Positions 36,399 through 46,104 of a DNA stretch of 64,000 nt are shown here, piece by piece. The notes below the pieces were generated by a model. It saw only the letters and a program-made list of their open reading frames with translations, ran no database searches and was not told where the DNA came from. Within the stretch, counting starts at the first letter, position 1. Each line of letters opens with the position of its first letter. Source of the stretch: Scedosporium boydii (Eukaryota > Ascomycota > Sordariomycetes > Microascales > Microascaceae); the NCBI GenBank assembly GCA_002221725.1, contig NJFT01000124.1, positions 51,383 through 115,382 of the forward strand. Direction: 5' to 3'. Position numbers and translations under genes: made by a program.

Positions 36399-39099
36399 CT
36401 AGCCCATTCGGCTTCCATCCACCATGTCGACCCCAAGCCTCCTGTGGCCGGACAAACCCCAGAAGGCCCCGTACTCGTACATTGCCCCCATCCTGCTAAC
36501 CCTACCATTCCTCTCCGACTTCCCGGCCATGGACAGCTCGGAGAAGCTCCAGACCATCCTCGAATCACAAATATAGTACATGGCGCCCGCCACCGTCGTC
36601 GGATCCACGGGCATGGCCGGCCACCTGATGAAAAACGAAGCGAAAATGACAATGAGCATGAGTGCCAGTGTGCCGATGGACGTATACGTGCAAATGATGC
36701 TCGTCTCCCATGTCTGAGTTACCCGGAAGGGCACGTTGTTAAGTAGAATAGGCAGGAACTCAGCGAAGCTCGCAGCTAGAGCGACGATGACTAGGAAAAA
36801 GTGGCGCCGCTTGATGGCGGACCACAGACCAGTAAAGGAGTTGGAGGGCGGCGCGAGAAGAATGGAGCGTTCGGCGGGCTGGGGAGAAGAGGCCAAGAGC
36901 TGGTAAGGACTCATTATTGCCAGACCTGGTTTTCCTCATGTTAGCAAAACCAAGCCACCCTTATTAGATCGATCATTATAACTGTACTCACCCTCGAAGA
37001 TTGACGACCAGAAAAAGTTGATGATCACACCGAAGCACGTAAACAAGAACCGAACCCCAAAAGTCGACGAGCTCATGAACTGGTTGAAGCCAGTTTCCCC
37101 TCCCGTGAAGCGGTAGTACAGGATCAAGACGAGCAAGCCGGCCAAGAATAGTCCGAACACCAACCGTCCGATCACCGATAGCATCAAGAACGGCAGTCGA
37201 TTCCGAATACGGCGGCCCTTCTTCCCCTTGGTCGTCTCGTCAAACTCCCACACATCCTCGTTGCCCGGATTCGGGGCTTGCAGCGGAGTGCTCTCACTGT
37301 GAATCATCACGCCGTACTCAACCTCGCCACGGGCGTTGACAAAGTAACCCAGTCGGAAGTTCTTATTCTCGAGGTATTCACACATGCGGGAGTACTTTAC
37401 GTCCTTGGCCCGCGTGGGCAAGCCTGCGATCGCCGCGCGGGTTTGCGGATTAGTTGTCAGAGCAGCCATGCCAGCAATACTCCAAGGATTATGCGCCACT
37501 CCCGATTGCCATTTCCGCAAGGAAATCATAATGAAACATAGAAGCACGATCATAAACGCTAGAAGAGCCATCGTTGCGCGTGCGGGGATCGTGAAGACTG
37601 CTAGTGCCATCATACACCCTTCGAAGTTGTGGATCGAACACTTGCCATTCAAAGAATACAGTTTCAATGCGACGGCCTCGGTCGATAATGGAATGAGAAT
37701 GGCCGAGCACCAGACGAGTAGCGTGGACAGGAATGGTAACATCTTCTTCTGGCCGAGAGCGCGCCAAGCCGTTTGCAAGCCAAAAATTCCACCCATGCGC
37801 AAGAGCATCGACTCGGAAGCGGGCGCGCCGTCGGCGCGTGTAAGTTCGTGGAAAGGATAGTACAGTTGCACATTAAGGTCGATCATGCGGATCGGTATTG
37901 CCAGGAGGACGCTGAGGATAGTAGGAAGGAAAAATCCGACAACGTAATCTCGCCTCTTCATGCGGATAACAATAACACGCGTCTGACTAGAAGGCATCGA
38001 GGGGTAGAAAGTCTGGGTTGCCGTCGGGACACCGTTCGAGTCAGTAAGGGTACTGACTGACACCGTTGCGAGGACGTCTGTTGTAATAACGGTAGGCCGC
38101 CCTTGATTGTCAGTTGTCGTGATGACCGTGGGTGTTGATATCGGCCCTGGAGTACTCGTCACCGTCGCCGTCGGGATACCGTTTGAGTCAGTCAAGGTAG
38201 CCACATCTGGAGTAACGTAAATCGGTGTGGGTGGCACAGTCGTGACAACGTCTTTCATCGTTGAAGTTGATGTGATCGTCGTGCTTTTACCGTCAATCAC
38301 AGTTGGGATCTCCACAGGCGTCTCAACAATGGGAATCGTTGTCTCTAGGTTGCCGTGTCTCTCCTTCGGCACAGAACCTGTGATAGTTATTTCGTCCTTC
38401 CCTCTTTCGTCGGGATCGCTAGGAGTAGATGGGGGATCTGGAGTCGAGGGGTCATCCGACGGCGTTCCTTGGTTCGGCGATTGGTCTACAGGAGCGGGAG
38501 GGTCACTGATCGGTGGCACCTCCGCAGGAGGGCTTGTTTCCTCCTGAGGCCTTCGTCGCAGTACAGCCGGCGCGGTGGGAGCGGGTGTTTGTATGACAGA
38601 CTAAGACAGAATTGCTCAGGTCAGTCCAAAGAACCCAAACCAAACAATTATCCTCTGAATCGTGTATTGGGTAAGACGGGCTTACGAGGATACCAGTTGA
38701 GAGGCCGATGGTGGATGTGATGCCGCCGGCTTCAATGGACTTCCTCCTCTCTGGATCTACATCAGAGTACGGTCTGATTTCTCCCCTGCCCGTCTCTGGT
38801 GGTAGACGCTGGAGAGCATATTCGGTCATGGCCATGTAGCCCATAATGACGGCAATAATAACACAGAGGAATGGCCATCGCAATGTCATTGGTCTAAAGT
38901 TTGGCAGTGGCCGGCTGGAAGCTGGCACCGTCACGACCTGGCTTTGTCGATAGACATCACTGCTCTTCTGTTGATTGTCATATCCTTCTGTGCCCTCGTA
39001 CCCGGTAAATTGTGGATTCCCATACGAAGGAGGATATGGGTAGGGCGCTGGCCCCATGTTGGTCGGAATCTCATGTTGTGATGCTTGCTGGTAAGCCAT
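36399..39099 (-). CDS. DUF3433 multi-spanning membrane protein with Thr-rich external region
   Basis: Three exons: 39099-38686, 38600-36992 and 36925-36399; all phases close at 849 aa. Layout: a Tyr/Pro-rich cytosolic N-terminus, one membrane helix (about 72-95, FLCVIIAVIMGYMAMTEYAL), then about 200 residues rich in Thr, Ser and Pro. That region has two copies of a TLTDSNGxPTATxT unit around a TVITTTDNQGRPTVITTD stretch and should be heavily O-glycosylated. A membrane block of at least seven hydrophobic helices follows. These features match fungal DUF3433 proteins, the family of Neurospora SPRAY, which affects calcium-dependent hyphal growth. Location at the plasma membrane or an endomembrane is inferred. 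The start was chosen at MAYQQ because the upstream frame (hydrophobic, out of family character) is probably leader. Confidence 0.88.
38009..38202 (-). repeat. Degenerate Thr-rich repeat inside the DUF3433 gene
   Basis: Two copies of a codon unit for TLTDSNG(I/V)PTAT, at about 38155-38202 and 38009-38056, flank related Thr/Val-rich sequence. They are seen directly in the coding frame and probably form a glycosylated stalk. Confidence 0.7.
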
Positions 39100-39744
39100 G
39101 AGAAGAAGTGGTGGACGCAAATGTTGACAAAGGAGGATGAGGAGAATGAAGAAAAGGGAGAACGCTTCGTACCTCTTCTCCGGCCACACCCAGTCAAGGA
39201 AGAAATAGTATAATTGCAGGCTCAAAGAGGCACTGAGCAGCCTCTTCCAGAGCTCTTACACGTTTAGGTCAGAGCAAGGGAAGGTAGAATGAGTTGAGCA
39301 ACTCGAGTGTGGCCCTTGAGATTGGCAGCCATGTTTCTTTATTCTCGTCGACAGGAGGGAGTTCCCAGAACCCAAGCGCGACCAGCGCATGTCTCATCAA
39401 CTAATACAACTAACTACCTGTGTAAACCGAAAGATATTTTCCAAGAACACTGACCACAACAGGCATATCCCCTAACTCGAACAACATTAGCCCTACCAGC
39501 AAGCGAAAGGCAAGTGAAACCTCCAGAGGCTGGATTCATCAGATCGTCCTCGTTTCTGGAATAGTGGGCTTGGCAAAACGCCCTGAGTGGCTCGCGCATT
39601 GCGGCTGGACCGCCCACCTGAAGAGTAAGTGAACCCAAGGGAGCAAACTAATGGGCTGGCATGCAGCACTATTGATCGAGGCAGGGATATGATAGGAGAG
39701 GCGGTTTAAGTCTAATTCTCAAGCGGGTCCTTGTCCATAAAGTA
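39100..39744. other. Intergenic region, DUF3433 promoter side
   Basis: This is the promoter and leader of the DUF3433 gene, up to the edge of the Tc1/mariner element. No coding frame is supported. Confidence 0.5.
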
Positions 39745-40355
39745 AACCTGTCCCGGGGGTTTAAACGTTAGTTCATTACATACTAACCACTTTCAGAAAG
39801 GGTATATATACATGGATTCCAATATTAAATAGAGCTATATTAGAGGTATCTATACCATTTCCCCATTTGCAGCAATTACTTTTGTTAGCCGCTCAATCAT
39901 GGAATGACTTAATTTCAGAAGAAAGTCTTCCGGAATAGCTTCCCAAGCAGCCTCGATTGCAGCACGTAATTCCACCTGATTTAATGTCTGAATATCATAT
40001 TCGCGTTCCACCCAATCCTTCATTACAAACCAAACATTTTCAATAGGGTTCAAGTCAGGACTATGTGCTGGCCATGGAAGAAGTGGAACTTCCATAGCTT
40101 CCAAAGCTGACTTGGTTATTCTTGCTGTATGGGCCCTTGCATTATCTTGCTGGAATCTTGTGATGTCGAAGATGTTCGATCAGTTTCTGAAGAAAAATTG
40201 TTAGTGGGTGTAATATTACTGTTTTTAGTATTTGTATTCTAGTAGTATTCTTATATATAAAATACTAGTGGTAATACTTATATAGTACTTACAAGGGTTG
40301 GGTGGGGCAGTGGCGTCAATTTCTCGTACTAACATTTAAACCCCCGGGAGAGGTT
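39745..40355. mobile_element. Internally deleted Tc1/mariner (DD34E) transposon
   Basis: A 611-base element with 28-base terminal inverted repeats at 39745-39772 and 40328-40355 (26 of 28 matching, core CCCGGGGGTTTAAA). It is flanked on both sides by TA (39743-39744 and 40356-40357), the Tc1/mariner target duplication. Inside is only the C-terminal part of a transposase, read toward the left end. Full Tc1 elements are usually 1.3-2 kb, so the helix-turn-helix half and the first catalytic Asp are lost. It is non-autonomous but keeps both ends, so an active relative could still mobilise it. It is AT-rich outside the repeats. Confidence 0.93.
39850..40179 (-). pseudogene. Tc1/mariner transposase C-terminal fragment
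   Basis: An open frame of 109 codons that begins right after a stop (40180-40182) and lacks a start. It contains FQQDNARAHTAR, with the second catalytic Asp, and SPDLNPIENVW, with the third acidic residue. Exactly 34 residues lie between them, the DD34E spacing of Tc1 elements. The N-terminal DNA-binding region and first Asp are missing. The frame is still free of stops, so the deletion may be fairly recent or this segment escaped repeat-induced mutation. Confidence 0.92.
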
Positions 40356-41567
40356 TATGCTGAAGAGTCTGAGGCATTAACGAGGGCGGAAATAGGCTGC
40401 GCGGAACAGAAGACTGAATTGACCATTTTCCATACTCCTCTTAGCTCGAGAAACATCGCGATTGCTTTACTTGAGCCACTCGTGAATGGAGAAGAGCCAT
40501 GAGATCCATGGATTCATCAACCTTTTCTTCCCAGCACAGTTCTTATTCGTTTTCGACTACATAGTACTTGCGCATGTACGAAGTGCCGTCACGGGAAATC
40601 TGAAAAGCTTCTCCGGACGCCACGACCGGCAAAGCAGCATGCCGGGGGTTAAAGCTGTGGGGGAAACAACAAGAAAGACTAAGATCGATCAATGTGGAGA
40701 TGAAGCTCACGGATGCCTCTCATACCACGCCAGAAAGGGCTGTTAATGCGGAAGCGACATGCTGATAATCTCCCAACTAAACTCTAAAGAACTTAGCGTC
40801 GCCCTCCCACTCAAGGGTCGTCAAGAGAGGCTGGTGACGTTAGGGAACGACACAGAACGTCTAAGCCCAGGAGGCTGCGCCACAGCGACCTCTGGCGCAG
40901 ATGTGCATCTCGGAAAGATAATCACAATGCGTCAAATAACCTTCAAGGGCTGGTGCTTGCTGAACTCCCTCCAGCAGAGCATTAGTTTAATTCTCAGCCA
41001 CAGCCATGGTCTACACTTACACTGCCTTAACTGCCTTCGTCCTAGGTTCGATCATGTGCAATCGGCTGTCTAGAGTTTACGAGGCAACAAGCACATGAGG
41101 AGGGAACCAGTCATTCATCCAAACCTTGCCATTCACTTGACTACCTCCCGAGGTCGATCACCGGGCGGCTCAATGGCTCAGAAATCTCGAACTCGTTGAA
41201 TTCAAGCCAAAAACATGATTTCTGCAACTCGGGGCATTCTTTCATTCTTCCATAAACTTCAAGCCATACTCATACAACATGCCACTCGGTAAGCCCAGAT
41301 GCCTAATGCTGTGACGCCCATTCCCTCAAAGCTAGCTTTCACTTCCGCCCACGTGTGTGTAGCCTCCGTGTCGCCGTTGAATTGAGCGATGTGGTGGTCG
41401 GTAGGCTAAAGACAGCCTGTCCTAAATAACAACCTCTAACTCCGTATTCCAAGCCATGCGAGTTTGTTTCTCCGTGTAATGCCTCTGTCCTCCCCTCCAA
41501 CCTCTGTACAAGTTTGCTTCCATGTACACCATCTTTTCTGATGCTTGATGCAGTAGATACACCCCTA
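40356..41567. other. Intergenic region between the transposon and the secreted-protein gene
   Basis: Short frames only, none with a domain. A near copy of the recurrent decamer lies at 40576-40585. No RNA gene is recognised. Confidence 0.5.
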
Positions 41568-41940
41568 TTAACAGGTCGCCCGGTTCCCACACGCGCCGTT
41601 TAGAGTTAGACACTGGCAGTCCCTAGCACAGTACTCGAACCGCGAGCCTTCAACCCCGGTGATTTCGCCGTTGCCTCGGCACTGTAGGAACTCTCTGGCC
41701 TCGTCGCTCTCCTTGCAGAGCTTGACGCCCGCTTCAGATCGACATTCGATGGAGTAACCCTTGGGCACAACGTCGGCATCAACGGCAAAGGTGGAGATGA
41801 CGGTATTGGTGCCAACGGGGACGGCAATGGCGGAAGTAGAGAGGACAGCCAGAAAGGCTAAGGTTTGAATCTAATGAGTGGAGGTTGTGAGTGCCCAATG
41901 ACTTCATAGAGAAGAATCTATTAGTAGTCCTTACCTTCAT
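41568..41940 (-). CDS. Small secreted cysteine-rich protein (effector-like)
   Basis: Two exons, 41940-41935 (only ATG AAG) and 41870-41568, joined by a 64-base intron with donor GTAAGG and acceptor TTAG, give 102 aa. A clear signal peptide is created by the splice: MKIQTLAFLAVLSTSAIA with likely cleavage before Val 19. The mature part is about 84 residues with eight cysteines, the last being the final residue, an even number suited to four disulfides. It has no membrane segment or GPI signal. Size, secretion and cysteine content fit candidate effectors or antimicrobial proteins, but no family is recognised and no function should be assumed. Simple gene finders may miss it because the six-base first exon separates the start codon from the rest of the signal peptide. 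Confidence 0.8.
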
Positions 41941-44900
41941 CGTGAATGTGTAAGAAAGGTGAGATGTGTGATAATGTCTGAAGTGCAGTACAGGTGAAGT
42001 GTTGTTCGTCGTATAAGTTCAATACTCGTGTCGACGATTTGCAGAAAACCTCGATAGGAAACGGAGGCACAACCGACTCGTCCTCCCAGTGATTTGGGAA
42101 CCTCACTTCTTATAGGTGTCCTGTTCTAGTATGGATGCCAATTTCTCCTATCCTGCTTCTGCGGAACTGAGGGCGTTGACAAGATGCCAGACCAAGGGGG
42201 ACCGATGCAACTCTAATTTAAGACCAAGGAAGGTCGTTGGTGACGGCCCTGGTGCCTGTCTGGAATTTCGGATGGCTGCTTCCCTCGACCCTATTTAGTT
42301 GACCTTCCCCGGTAATTGACGCAGGATCGAGTGTGGAGAAGGAGTGTGTGGCCACTTCTTTGAGTAGGATAAGGTAGCGTTGGTGGATGGAAGACGATAT
42401 CAAGAGATGCAGGAGGTGTGGCAGGTAGGGTCGTATGCTCCAATGCTTTGAAGGGTTGTATGGACCAAAATGAGGAGAACAGCTAGGGGAAGCAGTTATA
42501 TATCAATGATTCTACGGAAAGAAAAGACTGGAGGGTGATTGTGGTGTATTCAACTTCTGTGTAATCGAAGGTGTGGGCAGCAGGGTTAATAGGTGTTAAT
42601 CGGATTGCGAGTACTATCGGCTCATGCCTCTTAGTTTGTCTTGATCTTTTGAAGTCTAATATTTACAGCAAACCAGGAAAAAAAGAGTGAAAATGGAATC
42701 GTGGATGAGAAACCGATATGGAGGTGGTGTGGGCCAGACCAAGATTGAAAGAGGGTGGTAAAGGTGGTAAAGGTGGTCAGAGTGAGAGGAGGACTTGGAT
42801 GAAGTGGCTCGTACGAGTATATTGACTATGCGTGGTCTCTCCGTCTCCAGTCCCAGGACGAACCACCGAAATTGGAACTCTCGGCGCTGCCTTGGGTTGA
42901 CCCTCTCATTCTATTCCGCTGGCTGAAATGAACCAAACTCCAGACATCCCTGGACCTAAAATTGCCGTGGCAGGATAGAGAATACTAGAGGGCCAACGCG
43001 GCATTGCAGGTATCGGTCATCTGCCAAGGCTTGATTTCGTCCCAGGTGTATGGATATCTAGTTGTACAACCTATCATTTAATCCGCCTATTGATCGTTTC
43101 TTCATGGAAGAAAGCGAGCTGCGCCGGCACTCGACTTGATGAAGAAACACTCGAGCGTCTTCCTCCGCGGGGGCGAAACGAGAAACGAGCGTCTTACAAC
43201 AGGATAGGCGAATCGAATCCGGCATGAAGAACGAGCCCAGAGGTAAACATAGACGAACTCGGTTGAGAGTTGGAGAGACCATCCGATCATTTGAGCAATA
43301 TAGTCGCTCTAACTGGATAACCGGCAAAAGGGGATATAGCCAGCCTCCGCTACCACACACCACACCACGTCAGGCAATACTCTCGATACGTAGAATTAGA
43401 TGTATAGCATCCAATTAATTGACTGGGTTCTAAGCTAATTTTAGAGTACGTTATTCCCATTTGGTTATGCTCCCCCAAAAAAAAAAAACCGCCCCCTCTG
43501 CTCTCTCAACATACGCGGCTCAGAAAATAGTACAAATGCCAAAGCCGGAAGCGAGAGAAGGGCTAAGTTGCTCAAGGTAAGGTGGTAATAACTAGCTGTT
43601 CGGCCGCACCCTTTCCAAGGGATTGTGATCGGGGAGCTAAATATCAGTATTGGCGTCACTTCCACCCGGGTTCGAAGCTCCAGTGGTTCATGCAAGTTGA
43701 TTGAACAGATGGATATCTTGATCATTGGAGGTCCCAGAAGGGACTCTCAATCAAGGTTTGATCACTAATGTCTAGGACCGAATTAGAAAATAATAAATAA
43801 AATCAACCAAAAATAGCAAAATGGCAGCGGCTGGAATTCGGTCTTCCTCCCGTAGAGAGTGGAATCCCTAGACTTGGTCTTGACGATATCTCGGTCTGGA
43901 AATCTCCACCTGCGGTCTAAATGGCCACCTGTGATATGATGTCTTCGTCTCTATCCTTCCCAAGTGGATACGAAGAAAAAGAAGAGAATATGTTGTAAGA
44001 CCTGGCACCTTTTATATGAATTGATAGACCTCATCCTTTCTGATTCCGGTTTCCAGTGAAGTTTGATGACAGCCGAGTCCACAGGTCTCTCCCAACGTCA
44101 GAGGCAGATTATCAGTAAGGCAGGGGCACTAAGCGAATCCGGGTCGTGGGTTATGTGATTCCGCACATGCAATATTTCCTTGCAGGTTGCCACCGCTTTA
44201 CGGTTCGGACTAAAACTGTTCCCGATCAAGCACCCTTCGGTCCACCGAAACCCACGACGGACATCCGTAGCAAGTACAACGACACCAAATACCAACCTCT
44301 CTACTCAGTGGTTTCTAGGCATGTTGCTCTCTTGGCGAAGCTACAAGTTGCGCAGCTGATATCCAGTCTGTACATAAAAGGCCGAAGGAACCATAATCCC
44401 ATTCACCAGCCAAAATTGCCTTGGTAGATATCCAAAAACGAGCCACGGAACTAGTCGACAGCGCAGCAGGGATTATTAGTGATACGAAAGATACAAATTC
44501 TAATCTGACGATGATTTCCAGGGGCCAGATCCGGACATAGTCCGCCGTTAAGCCGTTTAGTTCTCTGCAGCATATATTTCGGCCCCATGTAGTAGGGATC
44601 AGATATATTTGATCGGACGGGAGGTACTCGCTCCCGTTGGTTATTTACGGGAAGAGAGATTGATATTGACCATGGCTCTCTAAAAATAATACTGGCCGAG
44701 CGAGTGAAATGAATTATGTCTTTCTTCTTTCTCATCTGGACTTGGATCGCTTGCCCCCAACTTCGACTCCATCAACGTACATACTTTTCTCCTTTTCCAT
44801 GGGCCTTCGTCATAAGACGGAGCATTACTAGGCACTGTGAATCGTCAGACCCGTTCTCGATTTCATGCGGAAATCAAGTGGCAGCGTATTAACAATACAC

Positions 44901-45409
44901 CGGGTGCTCCGTTGTGCGACAGCAGAGGACCCGGCTGGCGGGACGTGAGGTAAAAAATGCCGGGCCAAGCAGACAAGTCACGAGGCATAAAGAAAAAGAA
45001 CAGCGCAGAAGATCATCGCCGAGGACAACGGACGAGATGAACAAAAATGGATGCGGGCCAGCCCCTCGGACGGCTGGATACGCCGGGTGTCGAAATTCGG
45101 GCGGGGAATCCGTGGTCCTATGCAACCTTGATTTGGGTTCTTGCAATTTATCCAAATGAATATCGCCGCAAAGAATATATTAACTGCTTCCCCAATCACC
45201 GTCGCTCAATTGGACCCGAGTCTCTTCATTCGAGGACTTTCTGGGCTCATTTGTCAGGGTGAAGTTCGTGACTCAGTTGGCAAGTTCCGGCTGGATGAGC
45301 TGAAAATTGTCGAACTATGTGGTTTCATGAAATTCGGCTCACGTCTTTTGCTATGTCGGATCTAGTATGTAGCAAGCTTCCATGCTCCGACCGCGCCTTG
45401 TTGTCCTCC
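41941..45409. other. Gene-poor region, 3.5 kb
   Basis: The left end is the promoter of the secreted-protein gene. The rest holds only short overlapping frames, AT-rich stretches (about 43,430-43,820) and a short poly-A tract near 43,477. There is a small GGTGGTAAA repeat near 42,754. No transposon end, tRNA or protein domain is recognised. Confidence 0.5.
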
Positions 45410-46047
45410 TTAAACCGGCGACCAAAACCTCCGCTTCCGGGTGGGGCTCGGTCCCGGCACCGTATCCACTGGAGCACTTAGGGCAGCCTTGAGATCGGGG
45501 ATGAGATGGCACAATCCTGGGTCATTCTTGATGTGCTCCCAGAAGCCTTTGGCTGTCTCACCGTCACGCTGTCGCCCAAGCCAGCTTCGATATGGTCAAG
45601 CAGAGATGCCTCAGTCGGCTCGCTCCAGGTCTCCATGTTTGTTCCATAGATGTATAGAGTTATAGAGTTAATCATTGCTCGGCCATGCTGGACGGATTGA
45701 GGTTGTGAAGCAGTAAGGATTTATCGTATCTCAGCCTGGTATTTTCTCGCTGGGAATTCCTTCTTTCAATACCCTCAATCGCCTTCCTGAGTTTGGCAGG
45801 CACCGCCTGTTGCACGTGATGTCGCGATTTCTCAAAGCAAGAAAAGACGGTGGGACCCGATGTGTGAATCACGATTCACCACTGCTTATCAACTCTCGCA
45901 ACTCATCCGTGGAAGAACCTAGATGGCAAGATCTCATAAGCAAAGACTCGGTATTTTTCTTGGTCGTCTCCAAGAAATCGAAAACACACCTGTCCGCACT
46001 GCTCCAGTGAGAAGTTTCCCACGATACCTTGTATAATGTGGCCTCCC
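45410..46047 (-). pseudogene. Probable broken gene of unknown function
   Basis: Three coding-looking minus-strand stretches sit in different frames. About 46047-45903 reads GHIIQGIVGNFSLEQCGQ and runs on to a stop at FFHG. 45866-45672 has a charged helix (KLRKAIEGIERRN) and ends at MAEQ. 45633-45410 begins METWSEPTEASLLDH and then continues in another frame as ETAKGFWEHIKNDPGLCHL to a stop. The breaks could be introns, but I found no splice set that joins all pieces in frame, so a decayed gene is the better reading. The family is not recognised. It lies head-to-head with the zinc-knuckle gene, only about 60 bases from its ATG, so decay of a formerly divergent partner is possible. Confidence 0.3.
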
Positions 46048-46104
46048 TAGACGGCTTGCCAGACATCCCATCTGTGAGAAGACACGACAGCTCGGGACGT
46101 GAAA

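Noticed and set aside
41160..41215. GGCTCAATGGCTCAG followed by a GAATTCAAGCC stretch, tRNA-like
   Set aside because: Acceptor stem and anticodon arm do not pair, so it is not a tRNA.
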